Counted from the first letter of the stretch, positions 22,865-35,214 are shown. The stretch is 64,000 bases of DNA from Nageia nagi (GCA_050084985.1 JBITNC010000001.1:30070001-30134000), one strand, 5' to 3'. The notes: generated from the sequence alone by a model not told the origin. Made by a program: numbers and translations.

Positions 22865-23690
22865 ATGTAGTCCCCAAGACTTTGGAAAACTTATTGAGAT
22901 GTCTAGTGAAACATAGCTTGAGGTTAGACAAACTAGTGCTTATCTAGCAAGAGTTTATCTATAGCAATTGGAAGAGTGGAAGATTAAACTTGATAATTTT
23001 AAGTCGTCCATGAAAGGAGGCATAAAATTGTGAAATACTTGTAAGTGTAAAGATATAGAAAATGATCATAATTATAGAGGAAATTAAACAATATATGAAT
23101 AAGTATGAATACTTATGTTTGGACAAAGTATTGGAGAGAGTTATGAAAGAAGTTAAGCTTTATGCATTACCGGTTTTTGGTTCTTTGTCACACTATTTAC
23201 TCTCGAAGAGTGTGAGGAATAGATCTACCCATATCCTGATAGGATGAGTGCATTTACTCTACTGTAAGAGGATTTGTTTCCTTTTATAATGCCTTAGCTT
23301 CCACCTTCAACTTAACTTTTAGTTGAGGCTATTGGAGCGAGCAATGGCACCCGTAGTGAATCATCCTTGGAAGCTCGTCCCTAAGATTTATAATGAGTAA
23401 TGCATCCCCTAACTCGATCATTCCTTTTAATGAGTTTAATCAAGCTTGTGCATGGTTAGAGTCCCATACTCTCATAGGGTACTTTCTGAGACATATCCCA
23501 TATGATGCGGTTCTTAAGAACTAGATTCATCAATACTGGTACTCATATGGCATCCAAGTTGAGCATGTGGAAAAACTTATTAAGGCTTTTTTCATTTTCA
23601 CAGGGTTCATTTTAAGAGCCCTTCCACAAAACTCACTTGGTGAATCTAATTTGTTGTTAATGCGAATCAAAGAAAATTTCAAAAATCAAG
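22865..23690 (+). pseudogene. first copy of the LINE 5' region (partial ORF1)
   Basis: Similar over about 730 bp to 24365-25095, in direct orientation. The 3' part encodes a relic of the DUF4283-type N-terminal domain of plant L1 ORF1 (L-I-G-Y-F-L and G-F-F-I-F-T segments in changing frames at 23470-23620). It then breaks off. It is either a duplicated 5' region or a separate truncated LINE copy upstream. Confidence 0.6.
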
Positions 23691-23761
23691 AAAGGTGAAT
23701 TTAGATAAGGGAAAAAATAAATTAAAAAATTTAGCGATTTGGTACGATGCAAATTATCTTC

Positions 23762-23876
23762 CATTGCATGATGGAGGATTCCACCACATAATGGTAGCAT
23801 GCCACCACATGATGGTAGCATGTTGTCATGCAGTGGGAAGATGCCATCGCACGATGGTAGGTTACCATTGTGCAAC
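23762..23876. repeat. minisatellite, ~21-24-bp units
   Basis: About five imperfect units based on ATGGTAGCATGCCACCACA. They give spurious His/Met-rich frames on both strands (23695-23889 and 23657-23947). Confidence 0.8.
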
Positions 23877-23879
23877 AAA

Positions 23880-24364
23880 CATTTATTAAATACCACTAGT
23901 TGAATGTTATCATGTGGCCTTTTCATCCATAAAAATAAATATGTCAACCTATTTGGATTATTCTATCAATCTATCATAGCACAAAGATTTTATTTTCTTT
24001 CTTTTCACATAAATTCATGTTTGACTACCTTTTTCACACAAATTCCTTTTAACTACCCCTTTCACTAAAATGTTTGATATTTCTACAAACCTTATTCCTT
24101 CATCTTCCACCAATCAACATTGATTTGCTTATAGGAATTTTCCATGCCCCCAGTATTTTATCCATTTTAAATAATTTGAAATTGTACATTGATTGGGTTG
24201 ATCGTACTAGGCTTCAAGGCCTTATATTCATGCCCCAATTCCAAACGGAATCCACTTTGCTAAACTTTCTTATGTCTTATTTTGATAGGAAGCAAAGGAA
24301 GGTTTTATGTGAAATTAGAGTCAAAGAGCTTTTTGTTTTATAATTTTTCCTGTTACCCTAAAAA
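23880..24364. other. spacer between the two LINE 5' copies
   Basis: AT-rich; a frame at 24074-24343 has no recognisable product. Nothing else seen. Confidence 0.5.
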
Positions 24365-24839
24365 TAGATGTACTTGCTAAGACTTTGGAAAACTTATCGA
24401 TATATCTAGTGAAATATAACTTGAAGTTAGACTAATTAGTGCTTATCTAGCTAGAGTTTATCTTATAGTGACTTGAAGAGTGGAATACAAAACTCGATAA
24501 TTTTAAGCCATCCATGAAATGAGACACAAAATGGTGAAATACATATAAGTTGTACAAAGACATAGAAAAGGATCATAATTATAGAGTAATTTGTCTAGTA
24601 TATGAATAAATACTAACATTTGTACTTAGATAGAGCATCGAAGAGAACCACAAAACAAGTCAAATCTCATGCATTATATTTTTTTGGTTCTTCATCACAC
24701 CACTTATTTTTGAAGAGTGTGTGGGATAGATCTGCCCATATCCTAATAGGACTAGTGAATGTACTCTACTATTGTAGGTGGATCTGTTTCCTTTTATAAT
24801 GTCTTGGCCTCCATTTTCAACTTCACCTTTAGTTGAAGC

Positions 24840-25560
24840 TGCTAGAGCGAGAAATGGCACTTGTACCGAAGAATCATCAAAAGCTTGTCCCCAAGATTTA
24901 CAATGAGGTAATGCATCCCCTAACTTGGTTATTCCTTTGAATGAGTTTAATCAATCTTATGCATGGTTAGAGTCCCATACTCTGATAAGGTACTTTCTGG
25001 GACATATCTCATATGATGCGGTTCTTAAGAACTGGGTTGATCAATAATGGCACCCATATTGTATCCAAGTTGATCATGTGCAAAACTTTACTAAAGGGAT
25101 TTTTCATTTTTAGTTTTTTGACCTTAAACAAATGAAGATAGTTTTATATAAGGTCTAAGCTACATCCATAGCATGCTCCTTATTTTTCAACCATGGTCTA
25201 GGGGTTTTACCATCAATGATAATATCTCCATAGTTATCCTTGTGTCTGTGTAATTTCCAAGTATCCCCTTGGTTTTTGGTCATTTTGGTGTCATCTCACC
25301 ATGCAAATTAGTGAATTTATTTACGATGTATCATTTCAATTCTACACATCCTATCCATCAAGAAAAATGCATTTCAATGTTGATCTTGCAAAAACCCTGA
25401 AGGATTATATTGACATCCAAGTAGGAGATATTCATATTCACTTAAGGGTAGTTGATGCCAATCTCTTGAACACCTACTATAGGTTCTAATCAAGGTCTCA
25501 CAAAATCAAGGATTTCTCGCTAATGGAAGATAAGTTTAAATCCAAGAGCTCAACTCTTGC
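24840..25560 (+). pseudogene. LINE ORF1 (RNA-binding, CCHC knuckle lost)
   Basis: The N-terminal part repeats the DUF4283-like segment of the first copy. The frame at 25301-25489 holds N-V-D-L-A-K-T-L-K-D-Y-I-D-I-Q-V-G, the segment preceding the zinc knuckle in plant L1 ORF1. Knuckle positions follow as Y-Y-R-F-stop-S-R-S-H-K-I-K-D-F: His is kept, but all three Cys positions are replaced. ORF1 normally coats LINE RNA. Confidence 0.7.
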
Positions 25561-26129
25561 TACTATATCACACTCTCTAACTCAACCTACTAAGGAGAGA
25601 AAGGATGAATGCTAAACTATATCAAATAGGAAAGGTAAAGGGGCTAAGTTGGTCAATACTTGTCATCCCTTGATAAGTTATGCTCAAGTCATCATGCTTA
25701 AGCCTCCTTTAGAGGTCAAAAGTCCTCCCCTTTAACTATGAATGGCACAAAGAGGACTAGGGATTATGTGGATGATGATGGGCTTCCTTTGGTTTCTACA
25801 ATCATTTAATAATTGGAAAAGGAAATGGGTGTGCAAACTTGATCACAAGGCTAGTACTCCTCTAGCCTTCCTCAAGGAAATCTCTTAATTCATGCTAATA
25901 ATTACTAACAAACTAGCCCTCTTAATAAAGAGTAGGAACATTTCTTTGCTAATTCTTTCCATTCTCTTTCTATTTTGGAGCTTGCTATTGAGTCCAGTGG
26001 AGATATGCTTCTTGAAAATCATGAATGAATTTTTTACCATGAAATGTTATAGGGTTGATGGAACCATTCCAACGTTATATGTTCCAAGATGAAATTATGT
26101 CCTTTTATTAGTTATTTCATTGTCCTAAT

Positions 26130-26480
26130 TTTGTTTTTATATGCAAGAGGTTAAAGTAGTTGATTTCACTCTTCAGTCAACTTGTTCTCTTCTCTGGTCT
26201 AGAATTCAATTATACATTACTAATCATTCCCATGGAAATCATTGGATCATAATACTATTAGCATGTCAAATGGAAAAGTAATTTCATTACATGGGGAATA
26301 GATCCTAAACATCAAGCTATATGAATTTTACTTGAAGTGGGTGGCCTATCATTCACAATAATTGACATCTATGCCTTGATGAGGCCTCATAAAGATGCAC
26401 TTTATGGAGGTGGTGTGTATTGTCCCTTCTACCATTCATTTTCTTATATGTGAGGATTTTAATATGCTTGAAATGAAAAT
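26130..26480 (+). pseudogene. LINE ORF2 endonuclease domain relic
   Basis: Segments such as V-D-F-T-L-Q-S-T-C-S-L-L-W, W-G-I-D-P-K-H-Q-A-I, L-E-V-G-G-L-S-F and I-I-D-I-Y-A follow the order of the apurinic-type endonuclease of plant L1 elements, with frame changes between them. The enzyme would nick target DNA. Confidence 0.65.
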
Positions 26481-26859
26481 TGATAAAAAAGACTCATCCC
26501 CAATAAATGGGCCCTTGGAGAACATGAAGTGTGGTTCTTTATGAAGTATAAACATATGTTATCAAACCGTAATGCAAGCTCTATTATAAAGTACTTCCTT
26601 AAGCACTTATGGTACATGTGATCTAGTTTACAAGATGGCCATAGAAGAGTTCTCAAATATCTTTATCATGTGATATTATCTGATGATCAAAAAATTTCAT
26701 TCTTTTGGTGTTTATCATTTTCTTCTTTTGTCAAGATGATTCCAAGGCTCATATCCTTTTATCATGCTCCTATAAAGCCATTATAAATCCCATTTCTTTG
26801 TCAATACCTCCTTTATTCAAAATGATGTTATGTTATGTCACATACAAAGATTATAGAAT

Positions 26860-27682
26860 TTGGTTTCTAGATTTTTGGGAGAGTTGGAATGGATTGCATG
26901 GTGGAATGATGTAATTATACGTAAGTTTGGTGTTCTTTATAGGCTTGGTAAGAATGTTCCACAATTTCATCATCATTCCACCTCAGCTCTAAGAGATGAG
27001 TTTGTCAAAGCTTCTATTTATCTAGAGTCCAATCCTTTCAATTCTCACCTACAATCCTATATTTTTCAAATCAAACATAAGCTCATGTTTGTAGAACTCT
27101 ATGAAGCCAAGGAAGCTAAAATCAAGGCTCTCTTGCACTTCCTTAAGGTTGGGGATAAGGTCTTCAAATAATTAGTTTAGAGGTTAATACCTCCTAGGAA
27201 AGTTACCCAATTCAAAGATATTTATGAGAATGGTATCAGGCTAACCTCTCTTCCTGAGATAGCCAATTCCTTTATTCATCTCTATAAACAAATGTTTGTA
27301 GCTCAACCCTATACCTCATATAGAACTCATGCTTTGCAATGATGCAAATGTGTTTTATCATATCATCTTTCACCATTTCTTTGAGATAAGTGTGACAAAC
27401 ACATTTCCCTTAAAGAGATACTAGAAATTCTTTCTCCAATTACGGATGATAAGGACCTCAAATCTAGATGGTTTCCCTTGTGAATTATACAAGTCTTGTT
27501 GGGATTTTGTTGGTTTGAATTTACAAAATATCTATCTAAATGCCTTGCATATACACTCTCTTAGTAACCTCATAAATAATAGACCATGGTAACATCAAGT
27601 TTATCCTAAATAAAGGGGATCCAAAGCTCATCACCAAATGGTGACCTATCATTCTCTTGAATTTTAGTTTTGATACCTAAAA
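26860..27682 (+). pseudogene. LINE ORF2 linker and start of RT
   Basis: The open frame 26860-27171 holds a Lys/Glu-rich helix, then the A-K-I-K-A-L-L-H-F-L-K-V-G-D-K segment that lies between endonuclease and RT in plant L1 ORF2. After the stop, I-S-L-K-E-I-L-E-I-L and T-D-D-K-D-L-K-S-R-W-F-P correspond to the RT start, normally with P-G-x-D-G. Confidence 0.75.
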
Positions 27683-28949
27683 GTAATCCCCTTAAACATA
27701 GTCCCACTTAAGTGCAACTTACATACATGTTTTAATCACATTTAGTCATATTTTATCATATTTTACCTTATTATCACATATTTCTTAGGTTGTATTCTTA
27801 TGTTTTATGTTAGGTACACCAAAACGGCTACTACCTTCACATAAGGGGTTAAATAATGAATCACACATGATATAAATATAAGTATCTTTAATATAGGAAA
27901 AGCATGTCAAGATTACATCTCGATAGTTAGTACCCTACATTTGGGTGTTTCTAAATTTCTCCTATTGAGATTGGAATCTTATTATCATTTAAGTGAATAT
28001 TTGTTATCCACTTCTGCAATCATATCCTTAGTTTGACTTATCATATCTACTACCATCAATCCTTGTTAGTGAACCTCATTCTTCAAGATCATTAGCTCAT
28101 ACATTGATGTTTACACCCGCATTGAGCTCTCTAAGACTAACAGTCATGCTTGTGTTTCTTTTGCATTTTACCTTGGGGTTCGTATAGCAAGGTTATCACT
28201 CCTTGACAAGTTTTTCCATTGTATTCTTGACCTTGATATAGGTAAGTACACATAGGTATTTCACTTGATTCCTTTCCCTTTAGTGCATGTAGATTACGTT
28301 TTACATCTTGATATCCATGTAATTTCATTATACTATTGAATTCCCATATTCATGTATGTTTATATGAGTTAATTAGCTTAGGTCCATCATACAATAAAAT
28401 GTATATGTGCTTTTAGTTCATTTAGAGGTAATCCTAGGTGTACCAAAATGAAAGGATTGAACTATAAAGAATACAATCCTAAATTACCAATATCACATGT
28501 AAGCTCAATCTAACATCAAGAACTCAAGCTTAGAAAATCTCACAATGTGACTCAAGATATAAAGTGGTTCCTCCAACTAGGAGTACATCCACTAATTAGA
28601 TCTTACTTCATTCACAAAGATAACTCTCTTACAATCCTCCTAACTTCATCTCCTAAACACTATCCTAGAGCATAACTTTGCTTCACAAATTATTGAGTGA
28701 TCACCAAGAGGGGGCCTTCTATTTATAGGCTGAAATCACTTTTTAGATCACCCTTTTAACCATAGTACAAAGGCATGACATGCTACTCCCTTTTACCCAA
28801 GGGGCATGCTCATGACATGAGTGTGGGACAAGTTACATTATCATATTCACTTAAATACTTAAGGTATCTAGTGATATCCTTAAGTATAAATGAATTTACA
28901 AAGAGGATTATTACTAAACCTTTACAATAATGCATTATGCATTCCAACA
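27683..28949 (-). mobile_element. LTR-type insertion in the LINE, 5-bp duplication
   Basis: TAAAA at 27678-27682 is repeated at 28950-28954, and LINE RT coding resumes after it. Read on minus the insert starts TGTTGGAATGC. Its first ~500 bp share blocks with the LTR of the complete copia element (the GGTATCT/CTTAAGT area, an ACCC-rich block, a TATA box, and GGAGTACATCCAC), so it is a distant relative. The other end has no clear CA. It may be a solo LTR or an internally deleted element. A minus frame at 28137-28328 has no recognisable product. Confidence 0.65.
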
Positions 28950-28954
28950 TAAAA

Positions 28955-30380
28955 TACATATCAATAGTCAGCTATAAAATTATTTCCAAAATACTTTCCT
29001 TACAAATTCAACCTCTTCATCTTATTAATATACATAAGAGAAAATTAGATTCATTTAGAATAGGTACATCCCAAATAATGCCATTTAAGTGTGGTAAGGT
29101 ATGGAAAGGGATCACATGTCTAACCAACATGCCTTGTTCCTTAAACTTAATTTTGAAAAAGGTTATGATCAAATTGAATAGGTATTCATTCTTTCCATGC
29201 TAGAGGCCTTGGGTTTTGTGTATCAGTTTCTTAACACAATTTAGAAGCTTTTTCAATATCCATATACAATCCTTTCTCTAAATAATTTCCAAATAGAATC
29301 CTTTGGGCTTAACCATATTTTAATCCAAGGATTTCCTATTGCACCCTACCTTTTTTTCTAGTAGAAGAAGCTTTTGGATACCTCTAGGTTCGACATTCAT
29401 CTAAAGGAAAAATTTGAGGTATTAACTAGGCTAATAATAGAGGTCAACTCATTAATGATCATTTTCCAAATGAATCCTTTCTTAACATATAAAAATATGA
29501 GCAATCTATCTTTAAGGAAATAGAATGTTTAGAAATCTTTTACAAGGCCTATGGTTCTAGCATTCAATGGAAGAAGACCTTTTATTATAGAAAAGATCCT
29601 TTACCCAAGCCCATATGGCTCTTAATTCCAATGGAATTAGATTTTCCCTAGAGAATTTTTCAAATTCCTTATCATTCCATTTAGTTTTCATAGGTGTTCT
29701 TCCTAGTTTTGGAGTTATATGATCAACTAGGTGGAAAAAATGTTAGACTACTATAACTCCAAGAAGATTTCCTTAGCTAAAAACTTCTAAATATATTTGA
29801 AAGGTCTAGATTCCACCCATGTATACTTTTATTCTTTCTTGTTTCCTTGAAAATCATGCTATAATAGACTCTTATGATACTTCCTATGGATTAGCAATAT
29901 TGAGAGAGAAAGATTTCATAGATTTTCTTAGAGTACATGTTGTCTCCTTAGGGAGTTGGGTGGTATGAGATTGCTAGATTGCAAATGACATGGTATGGAT
30001 CATTATGCTAAATGGATAATTCAAGATCTAAAAGGTTCAAAATCATGTAAAATTCTAATTTGGCACTTTATTTATATCATTTTACATCTAAATTGAAAAT
30101 CTTGGAAGGGCACATGTTTCCCTTCTTTGATCCTTTCTCTAGTATTTGTGAAAATTTGAGGCTATTTTATGGTAAAAATCATTTTAAAAGCTTGAAAACA
30201 ACTTGTTTCATGTATCAAATGGAAATGAAATGATTTATTTAAAGGATTATATGTTAATTATCTAAACATTTGGTGGTATTCTCCCTTTTACTACCAGGGC
30301 ACACCATTGGCACAGATCCAATGGGTTCATGATAGTAAATTCTATAAAAGAGGCATCACTTCAATTATCAATTTCTTTGA
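28955..30380 (+). pseudogene. LINE ORF2 reverse transcriptase and C-terminus
   Basis: V-S-Y-K-I-I-S-K-I-L opens the palm region (frame 28937-29203). L-I-L-K-K-V-M-I and similar relics lead to F-P-N-E at about 29458-29472, the place of the catalytic F-A-D-D, so both Asp are lost. Further on are W-K-K-T-F-Y-Y and L-R-E-L-G-G-M-R-L-L-D-C (about 29940-29980), the conserved C-terminal segment of plant L1 elements. All frames are interrupted. Confidence 0.75.
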
Positions 30381-30830
30381 CTTCCACTTAAATCCTAGTT
30401 TAAAACAACCATATTTTCTCCTATTTATAGGAAAACTATGGGTGGTTGTAGGCTAATGAAAGTTTTTCTATTATTAATATTGAAATGCTATTACTGTTAT
30501 TCTTTCATACTCTTATGTATTGGAATTTATTGTACTCTTCATCAAAGTTGGCATAATAGAAAATAAGAGAGAGAATATTTTGCAAATTGGACTAGCTGAA
30601 GCAATTTGGTATATTCCACTATAGAGGAATAATGTGTGGCTACTAAAGAGGCAAAAAAGGAGATTGTGTAGCTCAAAAACATACTAGAATATTTCTAGAA
30701 GAAATAAATATAACGTTAAATTCTAATTGATAATACTTTTACAATAAAATTAACTAAGAATCTTAAATTCCATAATAGAGATAAACAAATCAATATCAAA
30801 CTTTCATTTGGTTCAATATGATGTAGAGGT
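30378..30830 (+). pseudogene. Ty1/copia RNase H remnant (inverted partner of 2212-2531)
   Basis: Translation in one frame gives Y-S-T-I-E-E (for S-T-x-E-A-E-Y), then V-A-T-K-E-A-K-K-E-I-V, L-K-N-I-L-E, L-I-D-N-T-F-T-I-K-L-T-K-N and K-F-H-N-R-D-K, the order of copia RNase H. It stops abruptly at the LTR start at 30831, so a copia derivative inserted here. Confidence 0.7.
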
Positions 30831-31658
30831 TGTTAGGATTCAATATATAAATATAAAGTTGACCAATTAGTATACTCAAGACTAGAAGATGATTTAAGCA
30901 TACTCAAGACTAGAAGAAGATTTAAGCAAACAAGATCAATAAGAGAAGATATGAGCATATAACATGGTTCACTCAATGTAGGCTACATCTAGGGAGAATA
31001 TTCAATCATTTATTCTAATCAATCCAAAGCCACCAATAAATACTACCAAAAACTAAATCATTTTACCTTTCTCTCTTTTTTTTTTATATAAGGAATCCTC
31101 ACTACAAAAGCCTCTCTTCAAGGAATTACCTCCTCTCCTATTTCTCACTCATATATAAACTCTACTCTCTCCTTCAAGCATTCACCATTCCAACACTAAT
31201 ACAATTACATAAGATAATACAATTTATATAAGTCCATACAGTCTTAATTTTATTCCTAACTAGAGTGAGAAACCATGCAAAAAATCTACTATTAATAGCA
31301 ACATCAGATCCTAAACTTAGAATAAAGCATGAGTGAATTTATAAGCCCAAAATTATACTTTTGTATCTCTAGAATGGTAGTTTTCCACCACTCAACTGAT
31401 CTTGATATCATATTATTCACCTCAAAGATTATTTCAATTTATAATGCATTTTTTGTCAATTTAATTAGCAACATGATTGATCAAATGATTTTTTCCAAAA
31501 ATTGATCAATTAAATGATTTACCTAATCATTCATATGATTGTCTTGATCTTCCACTTGATGAACAATTGGCCTTGGAAGTAGGCCTTGTGCATGCTGATT
31601 AGGAAATAGAGAATAACAAAATATAGTTTCACCAAATAATCAATATCAATTCACAACA
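30831..31658 (-). repeat. 3' LTR of the copia derivative
   Basis: 828 bp; on minus it begins TGTTGTGAATT and ends CCTAACA. Reverse complement of the LTR at 613-2211; its sense end also matches 63756-64000. Confidence 0.85.
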
Positions 31659-32615
31659 ATATCCCAATTTGAGAGTGATTATTATAACATCTTGCAACCT
31701 TGGATCTAGATACTCTCATCTTGATCAGTTACTCCTTGAGATCAATCAAAATTAGAAGAGCCTTAGATTCCTCCTTAAAAACTTAACCATGTCCTCCAAA
31801 TAGACTTACTATGAACCTCAACTAGTTCATACCTTTTGTTAAACTTTAATCTTGATGTTTCATCAAACTCAACTAATCCACATGTCCCACTCCATGAGTC
31901 AAACTACCATCTTATGCAAATACTTTAATTCCAATGCTTTTCTTGTACAATTATGTTTCCTCTATTTCCATAATGCATACATATATACCATGCAAACCTT
32001 CTATACCTGTGGCTAGCTTCACCAACTACCATCTATCTTGCATCAAGAATTTTACCTCCTTATCCATACCAACAAGCTATAACTATGATTTATCCTACAT
32101 AAATTAGTCACCACATTAGTATACAAAATACCTTAAACTATGGGGAAATATTGGCTTACCCTTATATATCTTTCAACATCTCTTAGTGAAATTCCCTTGT
32201 TTTGATGTTTAAGACATCCTTGTACCTTTGGTATCCACATATTATTCTTCTTATCTTGGAAACACCCTTATTTTCCTTTTATCCTTAAACTTATGATGTC
32301 TTTTTTTTACATTCCTACTTGTAGGAATTGAATCCATAACATAGTTAGAAGTGTTCATAAGAAAATATAGTGTATTAATCATATTACCTCTAACAAAAAC
32401 TATAAAATCCCTAGACACTTTCCAAGTCTTTTTTCCAAATAAAACTAACTACCATTTACCATTAAGTTTAATTTATAAGATAAGATTCCTTTTCAAATAA
32501 GGTATGTACCTCACCTCCTTGAGAACCTACCCATTACCTAGTTTGATCTTTATCTTCCTTATAATAACTATCATTCATGGTTGATCACTACCCAACTTAA
32601 CCTATCTATTTATAC
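31659..32615 (-). pseudogene. copia derivative: pre-integrase segment and 3' internal part
   Basis: On minus, just after the gypsy insertion, a relic reads L-G-N-G with V-R-Y-I-P-Y-L-K-R-N-L-I-L, K-K-T-W-K-V-S and N-M-I-N-T-L-Y, the order of the copia pre-integrase domain. The part nearer the LTR is homologous to 1-612, with the same doubtful RT-like pattern. No catalytic domain could be found. Confidence 0.65.
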
Positions 32616-33343
32616 TAAAAAATAATAAATGAATTATTATATTAGGGTATATTACAAAATATTCACTTAATAATCAAACATGCAATTATGAAGATGAGCA
32701 ATACCAATAATCAAATTGATCTTAACTTATCAAAATTGGAAAATGAAAGATATAAACCTATGCTTTACTTGTGATGATGATCAAAGGAGATATTTGCATG
32801 AAAGGAGATGAATGATGAGCCCTCCCAAATAATGGGACCACTAATCTAGTATCAACCTAGCGATGATGCTAGGAACCTAGCAAAAATGCTTGGCTACCTT
32901 TTTAGTTTGACCTCACCTAAAGATCAATGTCATTGTCAGACCTTCATTTAGTATAATATCATGCTATAAGGTGTGGAAGATCACAACAATGTATAGCTCA
33001 AAGTATGATAATTTCTAGAATTGATAGGTGGCATTAAGAAACATTAATAAATAATGAAACTAGTAATTTTTGCCTATCATGGATTTAGGTTTATGCAATA
33101 TCAGATTAGTCATATCATGAGTTTTTGATAATACATGCCCCATCCACCTTTATAGGCAACATGTAGAGTGCCAAGTATCCTCCTTGGGCTTATTGTGAGG
33201 CTGAACCACCTATTACCATAAAATAGAAAGGTAGATAAGAGTTCACATGGATAAAAATATTTATTTAATAAATTAAATAAATCTTTTCGAATAACTAAAA
33301 AGGGGTATTTTAATAAATTAAAATTCCTTTTTGAGTGTTACCA
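32616..33343 (-). repeat. 3' LTR of the outer gypsy element
   Basis: Matches 40518-40554 joined to 62061-62753. On minus it starts TGGTAACACTC after the purine tract AAAGTAAGG. Borders are good to a few bases. Confidence 0.82.
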
Positions 33344-34067
33344 TATGCCTTACTTTGAATATGATTTGATACTTTAAGCAAAGTAAATCAAAACATAATT
33401 CAAAGTATATTTAGGAAAAGAAAAGAAAGGTGAGAGTAAAAGAGTACTCCCTAATAAGGTGTCATATAAAGGCAACTTCATATGCCCTAATTTTTCAACT
33501 ATGTTATGCCCCCTCTTTGACTTGGTTGTGACATGTGGCCCTCTCATCATGGGAGCAATCCAAGGAAAAGAATCATGAAACCTAAAAAGAGCTTGGATAA
33601 GAAATGTTTTGCATATAAAAGATATCTCAAATATAAACATGATATTGAAAAGTGATAAGTAATAAGAAATACAAACCTATTTTTGGTGACTTACCCATGA
33701 AGAATGAATAGAGATAATGATATGTAGTTGACCAGCTTGGATTCCCAAGCCACCATGATTCCATGGCTTTATTAACAAGAGCGAACCTTCTTTACAAAGG
33801 AGTCAAATGATAATAGTGACCAACTTGGTTACCCCAAGCCACCATGTCTCCATGGATTTTGATAAGAACCAACCTTCCTTACAAAGGTGGGGAGTGATAG
33901 ATATGAAAGTGACACAATGCCTCTATGTTTGTTTACCTAATCATGTATATTCTATGAAGGAATCAATTATAATAGATGTATAATGACAATGCTGGGATAT
34001 GGTTGAACTTAACCTAGAGTGTTAGTATTTGGAAATACGAAAGCTATATTTACATGAAAAAGAGATA
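33344..34067 (-). other. 3' UTR of the outer gypsy, with two repeat units
   Basis: No coding sequence. Two related units of about 75 bp, each with CCAAGCCACCATG and a Lys/Thr-poor CTTTACAAAGG or CCTTACAAAGG end, lie at 33728-33805 and 33820-33893. Confidence 0.7.
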
Positions 34068-35214
34068 TTAAATGTAAAACCTCTTCAGATGCATAACGTT
34101 AATTAGATTACATTCCTCTTTACCTTCAATTATGGATATTTTATATGCACCTTTTTGATAATTAGAAAAAATAATATAAGGACCAATCCAATTAGGTTTG
34201 GATTTACCTTTCTTTTCATTTTCAAGTGCTTTGGTGTTAGCAAGATTCTGTTTCAATACAAGATCACCTACCTTGAACTCTTTTGGGATGATCTTCTTGA
34301 TATAGACTTTGGATATGGGAGTGATAGGCACAAAGGTGTGCTAGAGCATTGACCCTCTTCTCATCTAGGACCTCTAACTAGGCTAACCTATACTTCCACC
34401 TATCTTCATCGAGAATGAGACCATATAAATATATACGAAGGGTTGGGATATCTAGTTCTAATGGAATGACAACTTCATCTCCATACATAAGGGAAAAGGG
34501 AGTGCCACCTACAGAGGTTCAAATGCTAGTTCTAAAGGCCCATAATGCATAAGGGATTTGCTCATACCAATCTTCACCATGATTTGCTATGGTTTTAGAT
34601 AGAATACTTTTGATGACCTTATTGGATGCTTTGGATTGACCATTTCCTTGAGGATAATAAGGAGAAGAGATTTTTCTTGCAATATGATATTTAGTACAAA
34701 AATATTTGATCTCATTACCTTTAAAGCTTGGACCATTATACATAAACAATTTAAAAGGAATACCATATCTAGAAATGATATATTCAATAAGAAAATCAAT
34801 GATCTTACCTCCTTTTATTGATTTCATGGGGATGGCCTCCACCCATTTAGTGAAGTGTTTTATAACTATAATGATAAACTTATGTCCATCTCTAGAAGTA
34901 GGGTTAATATTTCCAATAAAATCAACATCCCAAATAGAGAATGGCCAAGGAGATACAATAGAATGCAATTCATGAGAAGGAGAAGGATGAAGTCTAGCAT
35001 TCTTTTGACATTACTCACATTTTCTAACATGCATTTCACAATTTTCAAGCATAGTAAGCTGATAATAACCAAGTTTAAGAAATATTTGATATACAATTTT
35101 AGCATTGAAATTACCACCACAAAGACCATCATGAACTTTATGAAGAGCTATATCTAACTCATTTTTCATAATGCATCTAAGAAGAGTACCTTCAAAAGAT
35201 CTATGATATAGCAC
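34068..35214 (-). pseudogene. gypsy integrase (catalytic residues lost)
   Basis: On minus: zinc-binding H-x-V-H-D-G-x-C-G-G and C-x2-H-x2-K-C segments (35011-35214), the core (34519-34968) and the C-terminal G-D-L-V-L-K plus P-N-W-I-G-P-Y segments (34068-34331). In the core the first Asp survives in W-D-V-D-F-I-G. The second, normally D-N-G-P, reads Y-N-G-P, and the Glu of G-Q-A-E-A-x-N-K reads Lys in G-Q-S-K-A-S-N-K. Two of three catalytic residues are therefore gone in addition to frameshifts. Confidence 0.88.

Larger units (their letters stand above)
24365..30380 (+). mobile_element. degraded plant L1-type LINE
   Basis: ORF1 relics (24840-25560) and ORF2 relics in the order endonuclease, linker, reverse transcriptase and C-terminal region are found along 26130-30380. 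Dozens of stops and frameshifts, lost Cys residues and a 1.27-kb LTR insertion (27683-28949) show great age. The 3' end is missing: similarity stops about where a copia RNase H remnant begins at 30378, and there is no poly-A tail. Confidence 0.8.

Noticed and set aside
23657-23947. His/Met/Cys-rich open frames on both strands (23695-23889 on +, 23657-23947 on minus)
   Set aside because: They are read-throughs of a ~21-24-bp minisatellite; both strands stay open only because of the repeat.
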